The position numbers and the translations under genes are program-made. The notes below the pieces were generated by a model. The model was not told the DNA's origin, searched no databases, and saw only the letters and a program-made list of their open reading frames with translations. This document shows, piece after piece, positions 45,919 through 57,070 of a stretch of 64,000 nt of DNA. Source of the stretch: Stenocarpella maydis (taxonomy: Eukaryota; Ascomycota; Sordariomycetes; Diaporthales; Diaporthaceae); assembly GCA_002270565.1 (NCBI GenBank), contig NQMI01000014.1, positions 124,001 to 188,000 on the forward strand. The letters are read 5' to 3'. Position 1 is the stretch's first letter; each line of letters opens with the position of its first letter.

Positions 45919-47799
45919 CTATTCTGCCTTCTTATCCTTGGCGAGCCCAGAATCACTCCGTTGAGGCGTGCGGTCCCTGAGAGCACTCCCGTTTCCGTCA
46001 CACCGGCTTGATGAGCCGTTGCCCAGGTTTGGCAAGCCGGGAATGGCCTGGTCGAGTAGACCACCGCCTATCGGCCCATCCTCGCTATTGGTATCTTCCA
46101 ATTCGATCAGGTCTGGCTCTCCATCTGCGTGCTGCCGAGTACGGCTTGGTCCTAGGATCGGCGTGTTTGGTCTCTTCGCCCATGCACCGCGCAGCCACGT
46201 CTCAATCGTCATTGCCGCCTTGTCAAGCCCGTTTCCCTGTTTAGTCGCGGATGCGGCATCGCGGCCCTCTTCGAAGGGGCTCTCAACAATGGCAGCCGCC
46301 TCGTCATTGGTGAAGCCAAACTTGGCTGTCTCAGATCCCATGACAGCCATGGATGGGAGCGACTCGATGTTCAACCCTGGCAGATGTTTTTTGGTCCAAG
46401 TATTGAAGTAGTCCTTCTCCGGTCCTGGTGCACGCACATTTCTGCTCAGTGTCCCAACCCCGCCCGGCCTCCGCATCCATGCAGGACGAAGGTCATCATT
46501 CCCACTGCCAACCCTGCTGCGAGATGGGGTTGGCGCCGACGATGCGTACGTGGTGCCAAACTGCGGACGGTTTGCGAGTAAGCTGTGGCGACGGGAAGAG
46601 ATGCTTCCTGGGCTTTCGACAATATCGGAGCTGAGAGTTATGCTGGGCACGTCGAATGAGCCTCTCGGAGTGCTCAAGGTGGAAGTCGTGCGCACGCTCT
46701 TCTTCCGCCTTGGCGGGAAGTAGCCCATGGCCTTCCTCGAAACCCTTGCAATCTCGACTGGGTCCTTGCAATTATCGAGCTTGACCCATCTGACATGTGT
46801 CCAAGGCTTCTCCTCCTCCTTTGGCTCCTCGACCGCATGCTCGTTCCGTGAGGCAAAGAAGTCATCGTGGAATGGCTGGGCAGAGTCTGATCTCGTAGCC
46901 TCCGTCGAGCCTCCTGGCGTGGCGGCAGAGGGCGTTGTAGCAAGAAGGTCTACCTCTCTGGCATAGTATGAGGGACCATCGCAAGGCCTCCCCTTCACCT
47001 CACAAGCGTCTACCGGGAGGGCCAACCATTTCCGTACTTGTATGTTGTCCCGGGACCACAGCCCATTTGCCTTCCTAAATGCGTCCTCCTGGCAGCGATA
47101 CCTCAGGATGATACCCGCATAAGTGTCAGTAGGTGTTGTGTGGTGTATGTAGACCAGCTGGTCCTCCACCTCTGGGTTGACGGTGTTGGCTCTCGAGTCT
47201 TCGTCAGAATTCCGTCTCTTGAACTTGCCGGCCACGTCAAGCCCACCGTTGACGCCGTCATGGCTTTCTAGAACGCTGGCCGTCTTTGCTGCTCTAAAGG
47301 CTGCCTGCCGCTCTGCCACTGCACCAGCCGCAACATCCTCAATTCGCGGGCGTGGGCCCTCAGGCGGCTGCGGACCCCATTCACTGGGCTGTTTTCGGAG
47401 GGTCCCACTCGAGGCTCTGTGCATCGGCTTCCTGGGGCTGTGCCCCCTACTGCGTGCTTGGTTGCCATCTCCTGACCCGTCACCTCCAGTCAGCAGGCTT
47501 GTAGCGAAGTCTTGGACAGTCGCCCAGCTCGCACTCCATTGCCCGTCGAGCCAGCTCTTTCCAAACGGAGAGTCTCCGGTGTTGGACCGGGCAGGGGCGG
47601 CCCTGCTTGATGATCTCGAGGCCGGTCCTATCCGCGATGTTGGGATGGGACTTGCTCCCCTGCTTGACGAATGACTCGCCGAGGAGCGAAGGAGCGAAGT
47701 AGATCTCGAGGAGCCATCGGCTCCTGTCCCCAGCCGACGGTTTCGGCGCCGCGCATCGGCATCGTGAGCAGGAGCAGAGAGTCGGGCAGAGGACGACAT
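45919..47799 (-). CDS. LysM-domain protein without signal peptide
   Basis: Single exon, 626 residues from the ATG at 47799 (the frame opens one codon earlier with GTG). The N-terminus is long, Ser/Arg-rich and disordered with no hydrophobic signal. One LysM-like module sits near residues 215-265: VYIHHTTPTDTYAGIILRY followed by FRKANGLWSRDNIQVRKWL and LPVDAC. This intracellular LysM arrangement recurs in filamentous ascomycetes and differs from secreted chitin-binding LysM effectors. Downstream are WTHVRWVKLDNCKDPVEIAR and GYFPPRRKKSVRTTSTLSTP, then more Ser/Pro-rich sequence with possible phosphosites, and a conserved-looking KDYFNTWTKKHLPGLNIESL. Function unknown. It is divergent from SMC2 and preceded by a short upstream ORF. 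Confidence 0.82.
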   Translation of the reverse strand: MSSSARLSAPAHDADARRRNRRLGTGADGSSRSTSLLRSSASHSSSRGASPIPTSRIGPASRSSSRAAPARSNTGDSPFGKSWLDGQWSASWATVQDFATSLLTGGDGSGDGNQARSRGHSPRKPMHRASSGTLRKQPSEWGPQPPEGPRPRIEDVAAGAVAERQAAFRAAKTASVLESHDGVNGGLDVAGKFKRRNSDEDSRANTVNPEVEDQLVYIHHTTPTDTYAGIILRYRCQEDAFRKANGLWSRDNIQVRKWLALPVDACEVKGRPCDGPSYYAREVDLLATTPSAATPGGSTEATRSDSAQPFHDDFFASRNEHAVEEPKEEEKPWTHVRWVKLDNCKDPVEIARVSRKAMGYFPPRRKKSVRTTSTLSTPRGSFDVPSITLSSDIVESPGSISSRRHSLLANRPQFGTTYASSAPTPSRSRVGSGNDDLRPAWMRRPGGVGTLSRNVRAPGPEKDYFNTWTKKHLPGLNIESLPSMAVMGSETAKFGFTNDEAAAIVESPFEEGRDAASATKQGNGLDKAAMTIETWLRGAWAKRPNTPILGPSRTRQHADGEPDLIELEDTNSEDGPIGGGLLDQAIPGLPNLGNGSSSRCDGNGSALRDRTPQRSDSGLAKDKKAE

Positions 47800-47810
47800 C
47801 ACGACGAGGC

Positions 47811-47855
47811 CTACGACCTCGGCGCGGTGCAGTCGCCGGGGTGAAAGACAACCAT
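47811..47855 (-). promoter_or_regulatory. 14-codon upstream ORF of the LysM gene
   Basis: ATG at 47855 to TAG at 47813-47811 on the minus strand, ending 11 nt before the main ATG at 47799. Inclusion in the mRNA is likely given the distance but is not shown. Confidence 0.4.
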
Positions 47856-48978
47856 CAGTTCAGGGGCGGGAGGGACGGCGATAAGGACTAGCGAGCGTGG
47901 CCCGAAGATGCGTGCTTCGTCGTGAGGTGCTGAGGATTGAGGGGCGTTGTCGGAGCCGCAACAGCTGTGCCTGTGTCAAAAGTAGGATGGTGCTCTGGGA
48001 CTGTCGAGCCAAGGGATTTGAGGCGGATCCTGAGGGAGTTGGTAGGTGCCGTGCAGTGATGCACTGTCGGGGCGGGAGGGCGACTAGACTGGCCAGTGTC
48101 GCGATAGCGGGATCAGTAGCGAATGTCGGTCGAGTGCTGGAGAGCCGTCAAGGTTCCAGGGTGCCTAGCGAGAGCCGTCGTCGCTCGTTTCGATTGCGTG
48201 CGTGTGTCGTCGGGAAGGGGAGGGAGATTTGATACTACCAGGGAGCGAGTTGGAATTGAGGGATACGTACTCCATACCTACAACATACTCCGGTACTCCA
48301 AAAATACAACCTAACCCCCAGGTCCGGCCACGGGCGAGCCGTCACCTTTGTCAGGCTTGTGTGGAATGCAGGTGGGTGGGTACATTGCCTTCCAGCTCTC
48401 CTCCCCCTACCTCCTTGAACGCCTGAACGCTTGCCCAGCCGGCACACGGCTCATCTCTGCTCTGGCGTCCCTCCCTATTGGTTTCACGATACTTAGCTGT
48501 CCCCAGCATGGCTACATCTACTAGACTAGGTAGCCATAGCCTAAAATGTCAGACTGGCCACGACACGGTGGTGGCAGAGCGTGTGCAGCCAAGTAAGATC
48601 CAAGTAACCAATTCCTATCTCCTGTGGCCAAGGCCAAGGCCCAGTATCACAGCCGAGCTGAGCTCGTCATCGTCAAGCTTGTAGGACGTGGTGAGACCTC
48701 GTCGGCTCTCGCCAGAGAGGCATCCTCACAGGACGTGCCTACTTCTTTTATAGCGACCTACCCAGGTACGGTACACTATAGGAAGACATAAATATTATTG
48801 GCAGCATCAAGTCCTTATGGTTTAGACTATCAGGTACCTAGGTACTTTGAGGACTTGGCCCCATATGAACACCCCTAAGCCTCGAGGGGTAGGACAGCAG
48901 CACGGGCCAAGTCGGGACATGGCCAACCGGCCCACGGCCCAGCAGGGATTGGTTGCCATGCCCGCGAGGTGCACGATT

Positions 48979-49007
48979 TGTTTACCAATACGCGCCTGCT
49001 TCCCGCC
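48979..49007. promoter_or_regulatory. Forkhead-like and MCB-like elements upstream of SMC2
   Basis: TGTTTAC (48979-48985, a forkhead site read on the other strand), ACGCG (48990-48994, MCB core) and TTCCCGCC (49000-49007) cluster within 100 bp of the SMC2 ATG. In yeasts forkhead and MBF factors drive cell-cycle genes. Short motifs, so suggestive only. Confidence 0.3.
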
Positions 49008-49033
49008 AGAATCCTAAGTCCGACTTCCCTTCA

Positions 49034-49078
49034 ATGTCTACACCCACGACCACGACCAAGCCAAGCCTGTCACCATGA
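49034..49078 (+). promoter_or_regulatory. 14-codon upstream ORF ending on the SMC2 ATG (ATGA)
   Basis: Encodes [14 protein letters not shown]; its TGA (49076-49078) overlaps the SMC2 ATG (49075-49077) as ATGA. The uATG is 41 nt before the main start, so inclusion in the mRNA is plausible. The geometry would allow termination-reinitiation. Confidence 0.5.
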
Positions 49079-52000
49079 GGGTAACAGAGATCATCATAGA
49101 TGTGCGCTGAGTCACTCTAATTTGCATCAGCCAGCCGTGACTGACAGCTCCGCAGGGCTTCAAGTCGTACGCCCAGCGCACCGTGATATCAGGATGGTAA
49201 ATAACATCGCCCACGGCGTGCGCACCTGGTTCACGACCACTGACGAGCTCACAGGGACGAGACGTTCAATTCCATCACTGGCCTCAATGGCAGTGGGAAA
49301 TCCAACATTCTGGACTCCATTTGCTTCGTCCTGGGCATTACGAACATGACCACAGTTCGCGCGCAAAACTTACAGGTCCGCCTCAGGCTGCCCCTCTCGC
49401 TCCTGCTAGCCGTTTGGGACACGTGCTGATATCTCTCCCTACCCCAGGACCTAATTTACAAGCGAGGCCAAGCCGGAGTCACGAAAGCTAGTGTCACAAT
49501 CGTATTCGACAATAGAGACAAGAACAAATCGCCCATTGGTTTCGAGGAGTACTCGACCATCAGTGTCACTCGACAAATCGTCCTCGGCGGGACCTCCAAG
49601 TACCTTATCAATGGCCACCGGGCGCAACAACAGACCGTGCAGAACCTCTTCCAGTCCGTAGGACTCAACATCAACAACCCCAACTTCCTCATCATGCAGG
49701 GCAAAATCACAAAAGTCTTGAACATGAAGTCGGTTGAGATCCTAGCCATGATTGAAGAGGCGGCCGGTACCAGAATGTTTGAGGACCGTCGCGACAAGGC
49801 TCTCAAGACCATGTCGAAGAAGGAGATGAAGTTGCAGGAAATACAGGCGCTCCTCCACGAAGAAATTGAGCCCAAGCTCGAGAAACTTCGTCAGGAAAAG
49901 AGGGCATTTCTTGACTTCCAACAAACTCAGAATGATCTCGAACGATTGACGAGGCTGGTCGTTGCGCACGACTATGTCAAGTACCAGGAGCGACTCGAGC
50001 AATCCGGTTCTGATCTCGACAGCAAGAAGAAGCGGCAGCAGGATCTGGAGGAATCGGCTGCTAGGCTGAAGAGTGAGATATCCCACTTGGAGGAGGATGT
50101 GCAAAGGGTCAAGTCTCAGCGTGACAAGGAGCTCCGGAAAGGAGCCAAGGCTCAGGCGCTGGAAGAGTCTGTAAAGAAGCTTTCCAACGAGCTCGTTCGT
50201 TTGGCAACCGTCATGGATCTCAAAAAGTCCAGCTTGACTGAGGAGCAGGACCGCAGGATAGCAGGTGAGAAGAACGTCGCAGAGCTCGAGGCTGCCCTGC
50301 AAGAAAAGACCAAGGTCTTCGACAAGATGAAAGCAAAGCATGACTCCGCCAAGGAAGAGCTCGAGAGGCAAAGCCAGGAGGCTGAATCCAAGGAAGAGCT
50401 CCTGCAGACCTTACAGACAGGCGTTGCGTCCAAGGAAGGGCAGGAGAACGGCTATCAAGCCCAACTGCAGGACGCGAGGAGTCGAGCCTCTGCTGCGGGC
50501 ACAGAGCAAGAACAAGCCAAGATTAAAATCGCTCATCTTGAGAAGCGCATCAAAGAGGAAGAACCACGGGCAAAGAAGGCCAAGGAACAGAATGCCGGCT
50601 TGCTTAATGAGCTTGAAGGCCTCAAATCGCAGGCGCAGAGGCTCGAGAAGGAGCTCGGCAAGCTCGGTTTCAGCCCAGGGGCAGAGGAGGATTTGTACAA
50701 AGAGGAGAGCAGCCTTCAGCAGAAGATTCGGAGCTTGCGACAAGAATCTGACGCACTGAAGCGCAGAGTGGCCAACATCGACTTCAACTATGCCGATCCA
50801 GTACCGAACTTCGATAGGTCCAAGGTGAAGGGGCTTGTTGCTCAACTCTTCACACTCGACAAGGACCACACCAGAGCAGGAACTGCTCTCGAGATCTGTG
50901 CTGGTGGCCGCCTCTACAACGTTGTGGTCGACAATGAGGTGACCGGTACACAATTGCTGAAAGGCGGCAAGCTGCGAAAACGCGTCACCATCATTCCTCT
51001 CAACAAGATCGCTGCGTTCAAGGCGTCCGCGCAGACGATTGCGACCGCTCAGAGGATTGCTCCAGGCAAAGTCGATTTAGCCCTGTCACTTGTCGGCTAT
51101 GACGACGAGGTTTCGGCAGCCATGGCATATGTCTTTGGCAACACCCTTGTATGTGAGGACGCTGACACTGCGAAGAGGGTTACCTTTGACCCCAATGTCC
51201 GAATGAGGAGCATCACCCTGCAAGGCGACTCGTACGATCCGTCTGGCACGCTTTCTGGTGGTAGCGCACCCAATTCTAGTGGAGTGTTGGTGACAATGCA
51301 GAAGCTCAATGATCTGAACCGACAGTTGTCGGAGGCCGAGGCGTCGCTCCGAGAACTTCAGGCCAGGATTGCCCGCGAAAGATCGAAGCTTGACCAGGCT
51401 CGTCGAATCAAGCAAGAACTTGATCTCAAATCCCATGAGATCAAGCTGGCTGAGGAGCAGATTGGGAGCAATTCATCCTCGTCCATCATTCAGGAGGTGC
51501 AGAACATGAAGCAAACCATCGTGCAACTCAAGGCGGCCATTCAAGAAGCCAAGCAGCGCCACGCCGAGGCTACAGCAGATGCCAAACGGATTGAAAAGGA
51601 CATGAAGGATTTTGACAACAACAAGGACGGGAAATTGGTTGAGCTGCAGGCTTCTTTGGACAAGCTACGGTCTTCAGTAGAGAAGAACAAGACATCAGTG
51701 AAGACCCTCCAGAAGGAATTACAGAACGCTCAGCTGGATTCCGAGCAAGTGTCGGGCGACCTTGCTGCTGCAAGAGAGCAGCTCCAGGAGGTGGACTTGG
51801 CTATCAAGGCTCAACAGGATGAGATCGCGCAGACGTCTAAGCAACGGGACGAACTCAAAGAGACCTATGAGAAGGCCCAGGCTGATCTCGATGAGGAGCG
51901 GGCCAAGCTCAGCATTTATGACGACGAACTTCGAGCTCTGGAGGACGCAATCCGCTCCAAAAACTCTCGGATAACAGAGGAAGGTTTGGAAATGCAGAAG

Positions 52001-52854
52001 CTAGGCCACCAGGTCGAAAAGTTTCACAAGGAGCAGCAAACTTCGGTGCAGGCCGTTGCACACATGGAAAAGGAGCACGAGTGGATTGCCGAAGAGAAAG
52101 ACAACTTTGGTCGTTCGGGCACAGCCTATGACTTCAAGAACCACAACATTGGGGAGTGCAAGTCCACGCTGAAGAATCTAACTGAGCGATTCCAAGGCAT
52201 GAAGAAGAAGATCAACCCCAAGGTCATGAACATGATCGACAGCGTGGAAAAGAAGGAAGCGTCCCTTAAGCACATGATGAAGACGGTTGTCCGTGACAAG
52301 AAGAAGATCGAGGAGACCATCATCAGCCTGGATGATTACAAGAAGAAGGCACTGCATGAGACGTGGGAGAAGGTCAACGCCGACTTCGGTGGCATATTCT
52401 CAGAGCTGCTGCCTGGAGGCAGCTTTGCGAAGCTGGACCCACCAGAGGGAAAGACCATCAGCGATGGCCTCGAGGTCAAGGTCTGCTTGGGCAAGGTCTG
52501 GAAGCAGAGTCTGACAGAGTTGAGTGGTGGACAGAGGTATGTTGCTCGCTCGCCAGCCTCATTGAGGCAGGTGCTAACGTCTTTCGCAGATCTCTTATTG
52601 CTCTCTCGCTCATCATGGCGCTCTTGCAATTCAAGCCGGCGCCCATGTACATCTTGGACGAGGTCGACGCCGCACTTGACCTGTCGCACACCCAGAACAT
52701 CGGCCGTCTGATCAAGACACGGTTCAAGGGCTCGCAGTTCATTGTTGTCAGTTTGAAGGACGGCATGTTCCAGAATGCGAACCGGATCTTCAAGACTCGG
52801 TTCAGCGAGGGCACGAGTATGGTGCAGGCATTAACTCCTGCAGATATCAAGTAA
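49075..52854 (+). CDS. smc2: Condensin subunit SMC2
   Basis: An ATPase of the condensin complex that compacts and segregates chromosomes with SMC4. Exons 49075-49101, 49156-49196, 49255-49375, 49448-52536 and 52590-52854 give 1180 residues, the normal SMC2 length; all joins keep phase. The N-terminus reads [22 protein letters not shown]. Walker [10 protein letters not shown] is at residues 32-40. Two long coiled-coil arms flank the hinge, which begins near residue 513 ([20 protein letters not shown]) and ends around residue 670 ([14 protein letters not shown]). The ABC signature LSGGQR (1088-1093) spans the last intron, followed by Walker [16 protein letters not shown]2 identity rests on the hinge sequence and the N-terminus. 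Four of five exons fall in the first 130 codons or the last 90. Confidence 0.96.
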
Positions 52855-53080
52855 GAGGGTAAGACTATCATTCCTCGTTGTTTGGAGTTCCGGGGATGGG
52901 AGGGCGGGCATGAGCACTGTTCTGTGACGGTTTGATATCGCAGGCGACATGCGAATCGGGATACGGGATGGCACTGGGGTATTCATGAGGCGAGGCGATG
53001 ATGGGAACGTCTTTTGTCTAATTAGTCCTTTTGGGTCCGCCGCATGGAATAAATCCCATGTTGCGCCTCGCCTTTTTGCG

Positions 53081-54697
53081 CTACACACTTTTGAAGAAAT
53101 GCGCCCCTCTCTCTAGCACCTCTATAGACATGCCTACGGTCAGGTAGCTCTCTGGAGACTCGGGCTTGTCGAAAAGGGGAGTTGCCTGCATGCCCAAGCA
53201 ACCCTTTTTCGGCGCACCGTCGTCAATCTCTCGATTGGCCCTGAGTGTCCAATCTGGCTCGACAGGGTGTCGCGTTCCGGTCTCGGGATCTACGTTGGGC
53301 AACTTGCACCTATAACAGAATACATCAGTACGGTGTAGTCGTAGAGCTGGGGTGCAACACCCGCGTGCTCGCTCACCTTGTAGTCCGGCAAGAGACATGG
53401 AAGTCCGAACTGTCCTCCACGTGAGATGGGTCAGTGAGCCGGATCTTGGTCCAAGAGTCCTCGTCGTACGCGGGGGAGCCGCTGACTACAGTCCAAACTA
53501 TTGTCAGTATCCATCCAACGGGTCCAGGGAGGCGGTGTGGATCAGATAAGGGCCTGTACGAACCGAAGATGTTGGCGCGGAACCTTTTGGGGTCGAGTTG
53601 GCGAAGGGCTGGGTCCTTCTCGATCTGCGTCCCCAAGTCTCGCACACTGGACAGACCCAGGATGTGGATAGGATACTGTGCAACGCCTCCCTTGTCAGCT
53701 CCATAAATCCTGCCTTGCAAGTTGTGTTTCGACGTCTCAAACAGGGGCCCCTTACAGAGTCCTGGAAGCTGACGACCGGCTGGTACCCGGCCTCGTCCTT
53801 GGTCGGGGCACACCTGAACACGGGCCTCAGGTCCGCCGGGTCGCTGCGGAACAGGCCCAGGCGGTTGCTCACGCCCAGGTAGCGCCTCAGCTCGTCGGGG
53901 AGCTCGCTGCCCAGGTTGAGCGCGGTGGCCGTGTCCTGCCAGACGCGCACCCGCTCGCGCGTGTACCCCTTGGCGCCGACCTCGGCGGCCGAGGGGTACG
54001 CCACGGACAGCAGGACCTCCTCCTCGGGAACCGCGCGCCAGCCCCTGGAGCACTTGGTCGCGAGGGTCCTCAGCAGCCCGGGGGCCGGGGTGGGGAACCG
54101 CAGGACGAGGAACGTCTCGTCAGACTTGGTCTCGCGCTCGCCGCCGCGGAGCTTGTCCAGGTCCGGCTGCCACAGCTCCACCTCGACCGTCGCGAGGAGC
54201 GGGAACGCCCGCTGGGTGATGAACTCCCAGACGTGGCCGCCGTCCCCGCCGTCCCCGCCGTCCCTGGCTGCGCCGGCCCCCGTGCTGCTGGCAGGGAAGG
54301 GGCTCTTGAGCTGGGCGAAGGTGAAGAGCCTGTCGAACTCCAGGCCGGTGTGGACTACCTTTGCCCTGGTGACCTCGATGCCCCTGCACGACTTGATGGG
54401 GTAGATGAAGAGCGACTTGACCTCGGCCTTGGCCGAGGAGTCTCGGTCAGCGGCCCTGTTGCCACGGAGGTTTGACTTGGACGGCTGCAGGCCCAGTCTG
54501 GTGTGGGTCATCGGGAGTGCATCGCTCTTCCGGGGCGGGAAGGGAGGGAACAAGACGAAGACCGGGGCGCAGAAGGCACAGAGGGTGACGATCAGGACCA
54601 GGATTGAGGCCGTGTCGAAGGGGGTGTCGGCGGAGGGGATGGTGATATTACCTGCCGTGGCGTTGGACGCTGGCAGGTATCTGTCCATGTACCCCAT
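53081..54697 (-). CDS. MOSC-domain protein, mARC-like
   Basis: A molybdenum-cofactor-binding protein with a MOSC N-terminal beta-barrel and MOSC domain, like the mitochondrial amidoxime reducing component. Minus-strand exons 54697-53756, 53675-53564, 53485-53377 and 53309-53081 give 463 residues; introns of 80, 78 and 67 nt join in phase. A hydrophobic segment near residues 31-50 (SILVLIVTLCAFCAPVFVLF) suggests a membrane anchor. The MOSC_N region begins VKSLFIYPIKSCRGIEV. The MOSC domain shows RLDPKRFRANIFV-type sequence with SGSPAYDEDSWTKIRL, and RCKLPNVDPETG, whose cysteine matches the molybdenum-ligating cysteine of mARC proteins. A separate cytochrome b5 and reductase would be needed for activity; none is nearby. 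An out-of-frame upstream ORF (54780-54592) overlaps the start. Confidence 0.86.
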
Positions 54698-54980
54698 CCT
54701 CTGCTGGCAGTCAGGACAGCCGGGACAGGCTGCTCAAGCTTTCCTACGTTGTAGCGCAGTATGGGTAGAGGCACGCTCATGGGGGAACTGCGAAAATGTA
54801 ATCCCGTGGCCTTGATGATCCTGAGGCGGGAGAGATGGTGGTGAGAGTGACTTGGCCTTTAGAAAAGTCGGTGCCCGGGCCCATCTGGCAGTCAGGAGTC
54901 ATGTTGCGACACTTTAGGGTTTGGGAAGCGCCTGTTACTCCTGTTACCGTCTGATGCTTACGCGACGGCACCTGCTACTG

Positions 54981-55026
54981 GACCAGGACCAGGACCAGGA
55001 ACAGGAACAGGAACAGGAACAGGAAC
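54981..55026 (+). repeat. GACCAG/GAACAG hexamer array
   Basis: Three GACCAG units followed by four GAACAG units and a partial one, in non-coding DNA about 280 bp upstream of the MOSC gene. The single-base switch between unit types suggests two successive expansions. Confidence 0.9.
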
Positions 55027-57058
55027 TCCGTGCCCGCGATCAACCAGCACGACAGGACAGAGCTGGCATCTACCTCGTGATGCCGGGGCTTGGTGTTGCA
55101 GTGGGTGCTGGCCCATGAGCCAACCCGGTTGCCGTATGTCGCGGACTCGTCGTGCCTCTTGGTCCGCATGAGGCCAATAGCCCGCAGGAAAGCTCAGGCC
55201 ATCCGCCCCCAGCCGTAGTGTACCGAGTACACACATGGGGGCAGCAGTCCGGAGCCCCAGAGAACCCCTAGTGGACATGGCATGGTGTGAATGCAAGGCG
55301 GCAGCTGGCCGAGGAACGCCACGTGTGGAAGATTGCCGGGTGGGGGCCTCTACTCGGTATGTACACCAGGCCGAGACAAGGCCACCGGACCTGGCACCTG
55401 GATCCCACGGTAACGCAGCCCCACAGGGTCGAGACGACGCCCTGGGCGCAGGAAATCACGCAGGGACTGCCTGCTCCTTGGCTGCTGCCCACTGGCGATG
55501 AGTAGTGTAGCAGCAGTCCGTCCTTGGTGAACCCACTGCAGATGCCCCTTGATATTTCGCTCGCAGCACATGGCGAAACCGAATGAACGGACAGATGGGC
55601 TTCTTGAACCTGCAGCAGTCAGCCCATCCATCCATCGCCTTGTCGTGGATCGCTCGGCGACTCGGCTGCGGACAACCCGACAGCTTGCTCGGCCTTCATG
55701 TTGGTGAGTGGCCTTTTCTCGCCGCCTGGAGGCCGGTCGTCGTGCAGATGAAACCCAGTCGAGATAGTAGGGGCTCTCTTCGACGCCGATGCAACCAGAA
55801 TGCGACGTTGTGAGGCGTCATGTTGGCTGATCGGTCCGACGGCTTCGCCCTGCTAATCGAGATTAAATCACTTGCAGGTACTAGACTGTACCGCCCCGCC
55901 TTGCATGATACTGTACTGTACTTTTGCAACCCAGCACTGCCTATCCCACCTCCCACGTGTGTTTGTGTGCCTGTGTGTGAGAGGGAGATTTTTACGCGGA
56001 TCTGTCAGTCGACCAGCGGCTGTCTTCCCCCAGGGGCTGCCTCTGGTGTCTTGTGATGCGTCTCCCGCTTCAAGCATAGCCTCCTGCAGCCCACCATCTG
56101 GCGTCCTGCCGCCCAGCGGGCCGCTGCAAGCCCAGGCCTGGCAAATCTGGCCACGGATTTCTCTGCAGCAAATCCCTCTACAGGGCCGCAAAGTCGATCG
56201 AGCTCCCGGGATTGTGTGGCCTGCGCTACCCCCAGCGCACGGCCCAGGAGCGGCATTGAAAAGGCTGGGGGCTGGCTGGTTCTCCCAAACCGGGCCCAAC
56301 GGAGAATTGTAGATGACCTGCATAATCGACTTGTTGATGACTTGCCCAGTCTGCCTGTGTGGGTCAGTCCTGCCAACTACACTAACTGCAGTGACACGTG
56401 TTTGGGAACACATTCGCGCGGGCAAGAGTGTGTAACATGGTATACCGCGTATGTAGTATCTATCTATGTGGGTACTGTAGTGTAAGCAGCGAAGGCGATG
56501 GCATCAGATGTCCCTCGGCATCCGCGGCTCAAACGGGTCAAAGGATGTGCCAGCAGGCGCCCAGCAGTCGCATGTCAAGGCTACCGAGTACACAGCCTGG
56601 CAGATGGCGGGTGATGGTTGGAACCGACCAATCGCCAGGTTGTGTATAATGCGAGAGGTCGGCTGCATGCTCCAAGTCTGCCAGCCTGGTGTGCGTGGCT
56701 AGGCCATCGAGGCTTCCATCACGAAGAGGCCGGCCAGTACGTCCTGCATCCGTGTCTCGAGGGCGACGGGATGGTGTCTACACTAGTGTACAGCAGTGGA
56801 AACTTTCAGAAATGGGTGCACAATTCTAGATTAGTCGCCGGAGGTCAGACCCAAAAAGCATCCCACATCAGGTAGGCCCTGGACCTTTGTGGGGCTGAGT
56901 GCACACTGAGAGCATGGTGTCTGCCACGGTGTCAAAAGGTGCGGCCTTCTTCAGGGTGCCTACCGTCTCTGGGGACTTTTGTGCATAAACAGAGTGATTA
57001 TGTTGTGAACTAGAAAATGTGGTAGGAACAAGAGCAGCAGAGAGTACATAGCTACCAA

Positions 57059-57070
57059 GGTACCTAGGTA
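57059..57070. repeat. GGTACCTAGGTA palindromic motif (second copy at 48833-48844)
   Basis: Twelve identical bases at two intergenic sites 8.2 kb apart. The 14-mer GGTACCTAGGTACC would be a perfect palindrome; the copy at 48833 matches 13 of 14 positions. Meaning unknown. Confidence 0.5.

Larger units (their letters stand above)
47800..49074. other. Divergent promoter region, LysM gene and SMC2
   Basis: About 1.27 kb shared by the two divergent genes. Includes the palindromic GGTACCTAGGTA at 48833-48844 and forkhead- and MCB-like elements just before SMC2. No gene recognised. Confidence 0.5.

Noticed and set aside
53678..54475. Plus-strand 265-codon frame opposite the MOSC gene
   Set aside because: Antisense shadow; repetitive Gly/Arg/Val composition.
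54592..54780. 62-codon frame overlapping the MOSC start as a separate gene
   Set aside because: It is out of frame with the MOSC gene and lacks any motif; at most an overlapping upstream ORF.
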